Part shown: positions 1 through 8,093 of the stretch, piece by piece
Layout: every line of letters starts with the position of its first letter
Numbering within the stretch: the stretch's first letter is position 1
Source of the DNA: Streptomyces asoensis
GTDB taxonomy: Bacteria; Actinomycetota; Actinomycetes; Streptomycetales; Streptomycetaceae
Direction: 5' to 3'
DNA: 64,000 nucleotides
Assembly: GCF_013085465.1 (NCBI RefSeq)
Contig: NZ_CP049838.1
Location: forward strand, 9,610,001-9,674,000
Translations under genes and position numbers: made by a program
Notes under the pieces: model-generated
Told to the model about the DNA's origin: nothing
What the model saw: only the letters and a program-made list of their open reading frames with translations
The model's database searches: none

Positions 1-469
1 GGCCACCGGCGCCGCGAGCGTCGACGTCGTCGACATCAACGCCGAACGCCTCGATACAGCACGGCAGTTGGGCTGCTCCGCCGGTGCCACGTCCGCCGAC
101 GAACTGGACCGGCCGAAGTACGGGTGGGACCTGGTCGTCGACGCCACCGGCAACGCCCAGGCCATCCAGGACGCCCTCGGCCGGGTCGGCAAGGGCGGTA
201 CCTACCTACAGTTCGGCGTCGCGGACTACGCCACCCGGGCCACCATCGAGCCGTACAAGATCTACAACCAGGAGATCACCATCACCGGCTCGATGGCCGT
301 CCTGCACAGCTTCGAACGCGCCGCCGATCTCTTCGCCACCGGCGTCATCGACCCGGACGTCTTCATCAGCGACCGCCTCCCCCTGGCCGCCTTCCCGGAC
401 GCGATCGCCCGCTTCCAGGCCGGAATCGGCCGCAAGATCCAGATCCAGCCCGGTCTCGCCTCCGCGTGA
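1..469 (+). CDS. Zinc-type alcohol/polyol dehydrogenase, C-terminal part (5' end outside window)
   Basis: The frame is open from the first bases and gives about 155 residues of the end of a medium-chain dehydrogenase. What is visible is the second half of the Rossmann domain: the NAD-binding acidic turn (VDVVDINAERL), the VVDATGN strand and the GGTYLQFGV strand, then the C-terminal catalytic-domain tail. The N-terminal zinc-binding part lies upstream, so zinc ligands cannot be checked. The next gene begins 27 bases downstream on the same strand and encodes a second dehydrogenase of the same superfamily, followed by a DeoR regulator, which suggests a sugar-alcohol catabolic operon. The substrate cannot be named. 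Confidence 0.85.
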   Translation, partial: ATGAASVDVVDINAERLDTARQLGCSAGATSADELDRPKYGWDLVVDATGNAQAIQDALGRVGKGGTYLQFGVADYATRATIEPYKIYNQEITITGSMAVLHSFERAADLFATGVIDPDVFISDRLPLAAFPDAIARFQAGIGRKIQIQPGLASA

Positions 470-495
470 ACACCCGAACCGAACGGACCCCCACC

Positions 496-1530
496 ATGAC
501 CGAGCAGATCCGCCGCGTTCTCGTCCGCTCCCTCGACGACATCAGCATCGAGCATGTGCCCGCCCCCGTCCCCGGGGACGACGAACTCCTGGTGCGCACC
601 ACGGTCGTCGGCGTGTGCGGCTCCGACACGCATGCGGCGGCCGGCCACCATCCCTTCATCGACCTGCCCTACCGCCCCGGTCACGAGGCGGTAGGTGTCG
701 TCGCCGCGGCGGGGAAGGCGGCCGGGGACTTCGCGCCCGGCGAGCGGGTGATCATCGAGCCCAACCTGTACTGCGGCCGGTGTCCCCAGTGCCGTTCCGG
801 CCGCTACAACATCTGCCAGAAACTGAAGGTGTTCGGCTGCCAGACGCCCGGCGCGATGACCGACCTGTTCACCATCCCGGCCGATCGTGTCCACCGTGTC
901 CCCGACGGCATGACCGACATCGAGGCCGCCCTCGTCGAGCCCCTGGCCACCCCGGTGCACGCCGTGGCGAAGGCAGGGGACCTCACCGGTCGCACGGTCG
1001 CCGTGCTCGGCGCCGGGCCCATCGGGCTGCTCGTCCTCGCCGCCGCCCGGCACGCCGGCGCCGCGAAGATCGCCGTCACCGACCTGCTGCCGGGCAAGCG
1101 GGACCGCGCCCTGCGCCTCGGAGCCGACGCGGCCCTGCCCGCCGACGCCACCGACCTCGCCGACCGGGCACGCGAAGCGCTCGGCGGACCGGCCGACGTG
1201 GTCTTCGACTGTGTGGCACGCGAGCAGTCCATCGCCCAGGCCACCGACCTGGTCGCCAAGGGCGGCACGATCATCGTGGTCGGTGTCGGCGCCGCGGGGA
1301 GCACCCCCGTCCGGCTCGACCTGGTCCAGGACCGGGAGATCCGCATCGAGGGCACCCTGATGTACACCGGCGACGACTACCGCACCGCGATGGCCCTGAT
1401 CGCCTCGGGCGCCGTGGACACCGCCGAGATCGTCACCGCCACCTACCCGCTGGAGGACGCCGCCAAGGCTTTCGCCGCGTCCGTCGACCCCGAGCAGGTC
1501 AAGGTGCTGGTCACGGTGGACGGTCCATAG
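496..1530 (+). CDS. Zinc-dependent alcohol/polyol dehydrogenase (MDR superfamily)
   Basis: This 344-residue protein has the full set of zinc-MDR signatures. The catalytic zinc site is GVCGSDTH with GHEAVG, the structural zinc site has four cysteines in CGRCPQCRSGRYNIC, and the NAD(P) fold starts at VLGAGPIGLLVLAA. Family members oxidise secondary alcohols such as sorbitol, xylitol, threonine or tagatose derivatives with NAD(P). The length is normal. The ATG at 496 is chosen because homology starts there; the same frame is open further upstream, where it only overlaps the preceding gene. It sits between another dehydrogenase and a DeoR regulator, so a role in polyol or sugar catabolism is inferred. 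Confidence 0.9.
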   Translation: MTEQIRRVLVRSLDDISIEHVPAPVPGDDELLVRTTVVGVCGSDTHAAAGHHPFIDLPYRPGHEAVGVVAAAGKAAGDFAPGERVIIEPNLYCGRCPQCRSGRYNICQKLKVFGCQTPGAMTDLFTIPADRVHRVPDGMTDIEAALVEPLATPVHAVAKAGDLTGRTVAVLGAGPIGLLVLAAARHAGAAKIAVTDLLPGKRDRALRLGADAALPADATDLADRAREALGGPADVVFDCVAREQSIAQATDLVAKGGTIIVVGVGAAGSTPVRLDLVQDREIRIEGTLMYTGDDYRTAMALIASGAVDTAEIVTATYPLEDAAKAFAASVDPEQVKVLVTVDGP

Positions 1531-1611
1531 GCCCGGAAGCCGGACGGGCCCCGGCCCGCACCGGCCCGTGTGGGAAACTGCGAGACCGGAACGACCGGGA
1601 AGGAGGGCGCC

Positions 1612-2418
1612 GTGACCGCCCGTACGCGATTGTCACAGGCGGCCGTCGAGGAGCGGCGCCAGGCCGTGCTGGGGTACGTCGCCGAACACGGCGAGACCCG
1701 CATCGACGACCTGGCCCGGCAGTTCGACGTCAGCCTGATGACGATGCACCGGGACCTGGACGACCTCGCCGCTCGCCATCTGCTGCGCAAGCAGCGCGGA
1801 CGGGCCGTCGCCTTCCCCGCCCTCACCATGGAGACGGCTACCCGCTTCCGGGAGAACAGCGCCCTCGCGGCCAAGAACGCGCTGTGCGCGGCCGTCGCCG
1901 ACCGGATCAGGCCGGGCAGCACGCTGCTCATGGACGACTCGACCACCCTGTTCCCCCTGGTCCCCGCGCTGGCCGCGCTGGACCAGCTCCACGTCGTCAC
2001 CAACTCCGTCGGCCTCGCGCAACGCCTCGGCTCCGCGCCCGGCGTGAACGTCACCCTGCTGGGCGGCCACTACCGCGGCGACTTCAACTCCTGCACCGGC
2101 CCCACCGTCGCCCGCGCCCTGTCCCGGATCCGGGCCGACCTCGCGCTCATGTCCGCCACCGCCGTCCTGGAAGGCCAGCTCTTCCACCCCCTGAACGACT
2201 ACGTCGAGGTGAAGCTCGCCATGCTCGCCTCCGCCGAACAGGCGCTGCTCCTGGCGGACCACTCCAAGTTCGGCAAGACCGCCACGTATGCGTACGGCAC
2301 CGTGGCCGACTACCACACCGTCATCACCGACACCGGCACCCCCGAGGCGGAAGTCGCGGCGATGCGCGACCTCGGGGTCCCCGTCGAGACGGTCGAACCA
2401 GAAGAGCCCTCCTCGTGA
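1612..2418 (+). CDS. DeoR-family transcriptional regulator
   Basis: The 268-residue protein has an N-terminal DeoR helix-turn-helix (residues about 8-60, containing RIDDLARQFDVSLMTMHRDL) and a C-terminal DeoRC sensor domain with the MDDSTT phosphosugar-binding turn and a VVTNS strand. Family members usually repress sugar-catabolic operons and respond to phosphorylated sugars. A GTG at 1612 preceded by GGAAGGAGGG is preferred over a GTG 42 bases upstream that has no ribosome binding site. It follows two polyol-type dehydrogenases and overlaps the next gene, so it is probably the local regulator. Confidence 0.9.
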   Translation: MTARTRLSQAAVEERRQAVLGYVAEHGETRIDDLARQFDVSLMTMHRDLDDLAARHLLRKQRGRAVAFPALTMETATRFRENSALAAKNALCAAVADRIRPGSTLLMDDSTTLFPLVPALAALDQLHVVTNSVGLAQRLGSAPGVNVTLLGGHYRGDFNSCTGPTVARALSRIRADLALMSATAVLEGQLFHPLNDYVEVKLAMLASAEQALLLADHSKFGKTATYAYGTVADYHTVITDTGTPEAEVAAMRDLGVPVETVEPEEPSS

Positions 2419-3152
2419 TCCACAGTCTGTTCGAAACACCGAGTGCCTACCGCCCCAGCGATGTCGAGATGGCCGCGCCCGTGCCGTCGGTCCAGGCCGT
2501 GCTGTTCGACTTCAGCAACACCATCTTCCAGATGATCGACCTGGAGACATGGCTGCGCCGGGTCGGCGCGGCCTGCGGGCGGCTCGCCGTGCTGGACGAG
2601 CCCGGTGCGGTGGCCGAGATCTCCGACCAGTTGCGCGCCGCCTTCCGGCTGCCCCGCGTCGTCGCCCTTCAGGAGGGCCGCGACCTCTCCGCCGAACAAC
2701 ACCGCCGCGCCATGTGGGGGTGGTGGGAACAGGTGGACTTCCTGCGCGGCGCGCAGGAGACGGCCTACCGGGAACTCACCGCCCCGGCCGCCTGGGTCCC
2801 CTACCCCGACACCGAACCGGTCCTGCACGCCCTGCGCGAACGCGGACTGCGCATCGCCATCGTCAGCGACTTCGCCTGGGACCTGCGTACCCACCTCGCC
2901 CACCACGGGCTGGACGCCTTGATCGACACCTGCGTCATCTCCTACGAACAGGGCCGCGAAAAGCCCGACCCGCAGCTCTTCCTCAAAGCCTGCGCCGACC
3001 TCGGCGCCGACCCCCGCACCACCCTCATGGTCGGCGACAACCCGGTCCGCGACGGCGGCGCGGCCGCCTGCGGTCTGCGCACCTACATCCTGCCGGCGGA
3101 ACACCGCACCGGTGAGCGCGGCCTTGCGGACGTGCTGCGGCTCGTGACCTGA
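2415..3152 (+). CDS. HAD-superfamily hydrolase
   Basis: A 245-residue HAD phosphatase-like protein. Motif I is FDFSNTIF, where the usual second aspartate of DxD is serine; motif II is IVSDF; motif III lysine is in GREKPDP; motif IV is GDNPVRD. A GTG at 2415 overlaps the stop of the DeoR gene (GTGA) and implies translational coupling; an ATG at 2469 just before the catalytic strand is an alternative. Family members dephosphorylate small metabolites, but DxS variants vary in chemistry. The operon context suggests a sugar phosphate or related substrate; this is inference. Confidence 0.85.
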   Translation: MIHSLFETPSAYRPSDVEMAAPVPSVQAVLFDFSNTIFQMIDLETWLRRVGAACGRLAVLDEPGAVAEISDQLRAAFRLPRVVALQEGRDLSAEQHRRAMWGWWEQVDFLRGAQETAYRELTAPAAWVPYPDTEPVLHALRERGLRIAIVSDFAWDLRTHLAHHGLDALIDTCVISYEQGREKPDPQLFLKACADLGADPRTTLMVGDNPVRDGGAAACGLRTYILPAEHRTGERGLADVLRLVT

Positions 3153-3272
3153 CAGCGGCAGCGGTCTGCACAAGAAACCGGGCGGCTCCTCGGTGGCCCG
3201 CCCCCGGCTTCCGCCCTTGCGCGACACTTCGGTGGGGCCAGGTCGAGTTCCTGCTGTGCGGACAGCAGCTGA

Positions 3273-3290
3273 ATCGGTTGATCAACCGAT
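3273..3290. terminator. Palindrome between convergent genes, possible weak bidirectional terminator
   Basis: ATCGGTTGATCAACCGAT is a perfect 18-base palindrome that overlaps the stop codon of the minus-strand phosphotransferase gene and follows the HAD gene. It can form a 7-bp stem with a 4-base loop. It has low GC and no U-tract, so it is weak as a terminator. Confidence 0.3.
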
Positions 3291-4232
3291 CAGAGCCTCG
3301 GTGATCTGGCGGGTGGTCTGCGCGGCGACCCGGGGATTGACGGTGGCGTAGGAGGTGTAGGCGTTCAGGCCGGTGGTCAGGGCCCAGCCGCGGCCCCGGG
3401 CCCAGGTGGCGTCGTCGACGCCGAGCATGGCGCGGAAGGCGGCCCGGCTCCCGGCAGACATCAGAGTGAAGGCGATGGTCAGGTCACAGGCCGGATCGCC
3501 GATGCCGAGCCCGCCGAAGTCGATGACCGCGCTGAGGCGGCCGGCGACGGTCAGCAGGTTGCCGGTGTGGAAGTCGCCGTGGAACCAGACCGGCGGGCGA
3601 TCCCATTCGGGGGCGCTCAGCGCTGCGTCCCACAGCTCGGTCATGGCCGCGGCGTCGAACGGACCGTCGACCTCCGCGATAGCGGCCCGCGTCGCGCGGT
3701 CCCGGTCGGCCAGCGGGCGACCGGTGAGGTCCTCGTGAGCGTCCTCGACCGGGAAGTCCTCGGGAACGAATGCCTGAAGGGCGGTGAGGAACTCCGCCAG
3801 TTGCACGGCAGCCCGGGACGAGTCGGCCAGCGACTCGGCGGTCGCCACCTCGCCGTCCAGCCAGCGTGACACCGCCCACGGCCACGGATAGGCGAAGTCG
3901 GGCTCACCCACCCCCACCGGTACCGGGATGGCCAGGGGCAGGTGCGGGGCGAGCCGGGGGAGCCACTCAGACTCCTTCCTGGCCTGTCCGATGGCCCCCG
4001 CATGGCGGGGCAGCCGGAGGGACAGGTCCTCGCCCAGTCGGTAGATCACATGGTCCGAACCGGCCGGGTCGAGCAGCTCGAGAGGCAGTTCGGCCCACTG
4101 CGGGAACTGCGTATCGACCAGGCGCCTGGCCAGCGCTGCATCGATCGCGGGGAGGGGGTCCGCGGTTCTCCCGGTCGCCAAGAGCAACTCCTGCGGTGGG
4201 GCCGCTCCATGCGGCGGGGCAGTCGGAGCCAT
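3282..4232 (-). CDS. Aminoglycoside phosphotransferase family protein (APH)
   Basis: The 316-residue protein shows the kinase-like APH fold. The N-terminal lobe includes the VIYRLGEDLSLRLPR nucleotide-binding strands, the catalytic loop is WFHGDFHTGNLL, and the metal-binding motif is AVIDFGGLGIGDPACDL. Family members transfer phosphate to aminoglycosides, homoserine, choline or other small hydroxyl compounds; many actinomycete copies have no known substrate, so resistance should not be assumed. The ATG at 4232 matches the usual protein length, about 45 residues before the first kinase strand. It stands alone, with a damaged transporter/regulator locus upstream. Confidence 0.88.
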   Translation of the reverse strand: MAPTAPPHGAAPPQELLLATGRTADPLPAIDAALARRLVDTQFPQWAELPLELLDPAGSDHVIYRLGEDLSLRLPRHAGAIGQARKESEWLPRLAPHLPLAIPVPVGVGEPDFAYPWPWAVSRWLDGEVATAESLADSSRAAVQLAEFLTALQAFVPEDFPVEDAHEDLTGRPLADRDRATRAAIAEVDGPFDAAAMTELWDAALSAPEWDRPPVWFHGDFHTGNLLTVAGRLSAVIDFGGLGIGDPACDLTIAFTLMSAGSRAAFRAMLGVDDATWARGRGWALTTGLNAYTSYATVNPRVAAQTTRQITEALIG

Positions 4233-4339
4233 CACAGTGCCTCGTGGACTCGTCTGTCGATCGGTTTTCTCGTCCGGCCGTCCTCCGCTACGCGGACGGG
4301 TCCTCGTCGGAGGTACTCCGCGCAAGGCAGGTCGGCGGG

Positions 4340-4668
4340 TCAGCGGATGTCGACGGCCGTGGGCTGCGAGGCGCGCGCCACGACGAAGAGGAACAGTCCG
4401 CAGGCCGCGACGAGCAGCCATCCTGGATGCGACGCGGCGGCGAGGCCGGTGGGGCCGGCGCCCGCGACCAGGCCCCCGGCGAGGGCGATACCGACCGCCG
4501 CACCGACCTGGCGCGCGGTGGAGGTGATCGCCCCTGCCACGCCGGCCCGGGAGAGCGGCAGACCGCTGACCGCGGTGTTGGTGAGGGGGGCGTTGGCGAA
4601 GCCGAACCCGACGCCGATCAGCAGGTGGGCGAGGAGGATGCTGACGCAGTAACCGGGCCGGGTCCAGG
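4340..4668 (-). pseudogene. DHA2-type MFS drug exporter, C-terminal remnant
   Basis: About 105 codons match the C-terminal end of EmrB/QacA-type (14-TM) exporters: the stretch LLIGVGFGFANAPLTNTAVS followed by GVAGAITSTARQVGAAVG and a last membrane segment (WLLVAACGLFLFVVA). The first three quarters of the gene are absent. Homology starts near 4665, where the opposite strand begins to match a different protein, so this is a deletion remnant. It was probably divergent from the regulator whose remnant starts at the same point. Confidence 0.7.
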
Positions 4669-4931
4669 TCTTCAAGCAGGTGCTCGCGCACCGCGAACCG
4701 AGACTGGTGACCCACTCCGGCCACGAATGGCTCTACGTGCTCGCCGGCCGGCTCCGCCTCGTCCTCGGGGAGCGCGAGATCATCCTCCGGCCGGGCGAAG
4801 TGGCCGAGTTCGACACCGGTGAACCCCACTGGTTCGGCCCCGCCGACACCGAAGCGGTGGAAATCCTGCACCTGTTCGGCCCCCACGGCGACCAGGCCGT
4901 CGTCCGCACCGGCCCGACAGCGAACGACTGA
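4665..4931 (+). pseudogene. XRE-family regulator, C-terminal cupin domain remnant
   Basis: From VFKQV onward this frame encodes a complete cupin_2 domain (HSGHEWLYVLAGRLRLVLG, then PGEVAEFDTGEPHWFG) that in actinomycetes forms the C-terminal half of XRE-cupin regulators of about 190 residues. The N-terminal helix-turn-helix is missing. A GTG at 4680 could start an 83-residue cupin-only protein, but no ribosome binding site is visible and the sequence before it changes abruptly into the transporter remnant. A free-standing cupin cannot be excluded. Confidence 0.6.
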
Positions 4932-5029
4932 AGGGCACCCCCTGGTGGCAGGCGGGGCCGAGTACGCCACCTGGCCACCGTGGACTCCAGTTGCCGACCA
5001 TGAAGGGTGGGCGGTGCCACACTGGCGCC

Positions 5030-5401
5030 ATGGGAAAGCCGCAGACGATCGATGAGTACATCGAGGGCTTCGCGGGGGAGGGCCGCGAGGTGCTGGAGCA
5101 GGTACGGGCGCTGGCCGTCGAGGCGGTTCCCACGGCGAGCGAGGCGATCAAGTGGGGCCATCCCGCGTGGGTTCACCCGTCCGGGACGATCCTGTTCATG
5201 GTCAGCGGCCACGCGAAGCACGCGAACGTCGTGTTCACCCCCAGCACCCGCGAGGCGTTCGACGCCGACCTCGCCGACTTCGCCACTGGCAAGGGCTCGG
5301 TCAAGCTCCCGTACGGCCGGCCCGTGCCGAGCGACCTGCTGCGCCGGATGATCGCGTTCCGGGTGCGCGAGCACGAGGACGACGGCGTGCTGTGGATGTG
5401 A
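5030..5401 (+). CDS. DUF1801 domain-containing protein
   Basis: A 123-residue protein covering one whole DUF1801 (YdhG-like) domain: TIDEYIEGF at the start, AIKWGHPAW and a glycine-rich ILFMVSGHAKHANVVF strand in the middle, and KLPYGRPVPSDLLRRMI near the end. Homologues are small cytoplasmic proteins with a fold related to the frataxin/YdhG group; the biochemical role is not established. The ATG at 5030 is chosen because it begins at the conserved N-terminus; TTG and ATG codons upstream lie in sequence without family similarity. Monocistronic. Confidence 0.82.
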   Translation: MGKPQTIDEYIEGFAGEGREVLEQVRALAVEAVPTASEAIKWGHPAWVHPSGTILFMVSGHAKHANVVFTPSTREAFDADLADFATGKGSVKLPYGRPVPSDLLRRMIAFRVREHEDDGVLWM

Positions 5402-5590
5402 CGGCCGTGGAGGCGAAGCGAGGCTTCCGACGGGCGGCCGCTGTGAGTGGCCATCGAGCCCCTTGAAGGGGGCACCTCGGGCGCGGGCATGCGCGGCCGG
5501 ACTCCAGGAGTCCAAGAGCGGCGATGAGTCTCGCCGTGGTCGCCGGTCTGTATTACCAACACGCGATCCACCGCACTCGAGGAGAACATC

Positions 5591-6169
5591 ATGACCGCCA
5601 CCTACACCTTCGACGTCTTCTCCAGCCTCGACGGCTTCGGCGCCGCGGGCGGCAACTGGACCGGCTACTGGGGCAAGCAAGGCCCCGAGCTTCTCGACCA
5701 CCGCCTCGACCTGTACCGCGAGGAGCAGCGGATGGTCTTCGGGGCCAACACGTATCGGGCGTTCGCGCGGATGCTGGCCTCGAGCACCGAGGAGTCCGAG
5801 GTGCGTGACCCATGGGTCACACGGATGAGGAGCCTGCCGGCGACGGTGGTGTCGACCACCCTGGAAGGATCCCTCGACTGGCCGGATGCGAACGTCGTGA
5901 GCGGCGATGCCGTCGACGTCGTCGCTCGGCTCAAGGAGGAGTCCGACGTACCGTTGCGCTCGCACGGCAGCCTGTCGATGAACCGGGCGCTGATGGCCGC
6001 CGGTCTGGTCGACCGCGTCCAGGTGACGCTCTTCCCTGTGATCACCGGTCGGACCGGGCTGGACCCGATCTTCCAGGGTGCGGCCGACTTCGACCTCGAG
6101 CTGATCGAGCACCGGACGCTCGACGGCCACACCCAGGAGCTCATCTACCGGCCCACCCTGCATGTCTGA
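5591..6169 (+). CDS. Dihydrofolate reductase family protein (RibD C-terminal-like)
   Basis: The 192-residue protein has the DHFR/RibD reductase pattern: TFDVFSSLDGFGA at the N-terminus, MVFGANTYRAF, a GDAVDVVARLKEE helix, SHGSLSMNRALMAAGLVDRVQ for NADPH binding and a LFPVITGRTGLDPIF strand. Such stand-alone proteins are common in actinomycetes and are usually of unknown substrate rather than true folate enzymes. The ATG follows a GAGGAGAAC ribosome binding site. No operon partner is evident. A separate C-terminal remnant of this family lies at 46.1-46.2 kb. Confidence 0.85.
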   Translation: MTATYTFDVFSSLDGFGAAGGNWTGYWGKQGPELLDHRLDLYREEQRMVFGANTYRAFARMLASSTEESEVRDPWVTRMRSLPATVVSTTLEGSLDWPDANVVSGDAVDVVARLKEESDVPLRSHGSLSMNRALMAAGLVDRVQVTLFPVITGRTGLDPIFQGAADFDLELIEHRTLDGHTQELIYRPTLHV

Positions 6170-6333
6170 GTCCGTGCATGCACCCGGACCCGTCAAGCAG
6201 CCCAGCCTGACCGGAAGTTCCCGCTGACCGACACGCCGACCGATCTCATGACCGCCCTGGTCACGCGGCTGCTGACCGCCTCCTGATGCGTCGGGTCGTT
6301 CGACGAGCCGGCCGTTCCTGGAACCCCGCGTCG

Positions 6334-7128
6334 TCAGGGCAGGATCGAGTCGACGTATCCGCCGTCGACCCGCAGGGCGCCGCCCGTCGTGGCCGAGGCC
6401 TGGTCGGAGCTGAGGTAGACGACCATGTGGGCGATCTCCTTGGGCTCGATCAGCCGCTGGAGGAGGGACTGCGGCCGGTGCTTCCGCATGAATTCGCGCT
6501 GGGCCTCGTCCCAGGGCAGGTCGCGGTCGACGAGTTCGTAGACGAAGTCCTCGACGCCGCCCGTGTGGGTGGGGCCGGCGATGACCGAGTTGACCGTCAC
6601 CCCCGTGCCCGCCGCCTGCTTCGCGAAGCCGCGGCCGACGGCGAGCAGCGCGGTCTTGGACATGCCGTAGTGGATCATCTCGGCAGGGATGACGACCGCC
6701 GAGTCGCTGGCGATGTACTGGATCCGGCCCCAGCCGCGCTCCGTCATGCCGGGAAGGTACAGCCGGGTCAGCCGTACCGCGGCCAGCACGTTCACCTCGA
6801 AGTAGCGCCGCCACTCCTCGTCGCTGATCTCCAGCGGGTCGGCGGAGCCGAAGATGCCGAGGTTGTTGACGAGGATGTCCACCTCCGGCAGGGCCTCCAG
6901 GACACGCCGTGCGCCCTCCTCGCTCGCCACGTCGGCGACCACGGGCACGAAGGAGGCACCAGGCACCTCCGCCGCCAGCCGCGCCACGCCCTCCGCGACC
7001 CGCTGCTCGTCTCGGCCGTTCACCCCTACACGGGCGCCGGAGCGCGCGAGCCCGGCGGCGATCGCCGCGCCGATGCCCTGCGTCGAGCCCGTCACCAGGG
7101 CGGTGCGCCCCGCCAGATCGATATGCAT
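6334..7128 (-). CDS. SDR-family NAD(P)-dependent oxidoreductase
   Basis: A classical short-chain dehydrogenase of 264 residues. The cofactor motif is TGSTQGIGAAIA near residue 14, the NNLG motif follows a LVNNLGIF strand, and the catalytic tetrad includes serine in IASDSA and tyrosine/lysine in YGMSK. A C-terminal GGALRVDGGYV closes the fold, as in the FabG-like group. The substrate is unknown. The gene is transcribed away from the 7.1-8.1 kb non-coding stretch and appears monocistronic. Confidence 0.9.
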   Translation of the reverse strand: MHIDLAGRTALVTGSTQGIGAAIAAGLARSGARVGVNGRDEQRVAEGVARLAAEVPGASFVPVVADVASEEGARRVLEALPEVDILVNNLGIFGSADPLEISDEEWRRYFEVNVLAAVRLTRLYLPGMTERGWGRIQYIASDSAVVIPAEMIHYGMSKTALLAVGRGFAKQAAGTGVTVNSVIAGPTHTGGVEDFVYELVDRDLPWDEAQREFMRKHRPQSLLQRLIEPKEIAHMVVYLSSDQASATTGGALRVDGGYVDSILP

Positions 7129-8093
7129 GTGGAACCAGTCCTCTTGTGCGTCTGTCCGTTCTGCGTGCCGGCACGTCTGTCGTCAGCCTGGCGGCAGGGC
7201 GATCGGCTCGCCACTCCGGCCGATGCCGACGGTCTCGGCTGCGTATGCCCACTCGGCGACGGGGGACACTCGGGTCGGACGCGTGTCGCGTGGGATCCGC
7301 GGCTCTCGGCCGCGGCGGCGGCAGTGGACGGATGCTCCGGCAGCAGGCAGTCCGCGAGCAGCATGACGAGGCTGGTGTGATCGCCGCGCCAGGCCGTGAC
7401 GAGGTCCTGGGTCATGCGGATCGCGTCGTGGCGGTCGCCAGGTCAAGGCTGTGGAGCTGTTCGGTGAGCAGGGCCGTGCGTTCGGGTGCCCGGGCGTCCG
7501 GCACCGCGTGGAAGGTGCGCAGCCGAGACGTGGTCGGCGCGTGGACACGGTTGTGCCGCTCGAGGTCCTTGAACGCGGCGGCTGTCGCATGCCGGCGCGC
7601 CGGGTTTCCGCCGTGCTGCCTACATGACGTGAAGGAGCGTTGCCGCTGTGAGCGCGGTTGCGGGTGGTCAGGGGCGTGACGGAGTGAACGCAGGCGCATG
7701 CGTCGCACGATGTCGTCCTCGGCCGGAAAACCGAGGACGCCGCTGCTTGTCGGGCCGTATCCGTTTCGGAGGCGCGGGGCGCGCGACCTGTCGGTCAACG
7801 CCGACGGCGAGGTTTCCGGCCGGGCCGCGCGGCCGCACAACTCGCACAGCCCGCACAAAGAGTCTCTGGTCAGCCGGGGGAGGAAGCCGTCGAGTCGCGT
7901 CGTCCAGCGCCGACATACCGGCCCCCTCGATGGGGAGTTTGCGAACTGCGCTGGTCGAACACTGTTCGGGGTGATCGAAACTCTCGTATAGTGACGCCCG
8001 GTTGATCACCGACTACAGACTTCTGTGCATTATCTGCCCCTTAAGGACAACACAAGGGTCGCGTTCCCGAGCGGCCACCCGAGGACCTGAGCG
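7129..8093. other. Long intergenic stretch without a confident gene
   Basis: Almost 1 kb separates the SDR gene from the conservon. Two overlapping minus-strand frames (7858 to 7412 and 7415 to 7092) meet at an ATGA-type overlap and include patches of plausible protein (PERTALLTEQLHSLDLATA, then MTQDLVTAWRGDHTSLVMLL). The second runs into the SDR gene, and neither has a full recognisable domain. They may be the remains of a small gene pair. The last 130 bases presumably hold the conservon promoter. Confidence 0.35.
7964..7992 (+). promoter_or_regulatory. Possible promoter of the conservon operon
   Basis: A TATAGT hexamer at 7987-7992 lies in an AT-richer patch about 100 bases before cvnA, with only a weak -35-like GTTCGG at 17-base spacing. 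It is the best sigma70-like -10 box in the region, but the -35 match is poor. Confidence 0.25.

Noticed and set aside
84..3152. A continuous plus-strand open frame of more than 1,000 codons
   Set aside because: Only its last 245 codons (the HAD hydrolase) look like protein. The rest is Arg/Pro-rich antiphase reading of the two dehydrogenases and the DeoR gene, a normal effect of very high GC.
3273..3290. The CGGTTGATCAACCG palindrome as another copy of the ArsR operator
   Set aside because: It shares the GGTTGA half-site but in inverted order, and lies over a stop codon between convergent genes, not at a promoter.
6170..6285. A short plus-strand frame ending LMTALVTRLLTAS
   Set aside because: It is only about 30 codons with no start, no ribosome binding site and no recognisable domain.
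4733..7252. An 839-codon minus-strand frame
   Set aside because: It crosses the DUF1801, DHFR-like and SDR genes in the wrong phase, with Arg/Gly-rich composition and no domain.
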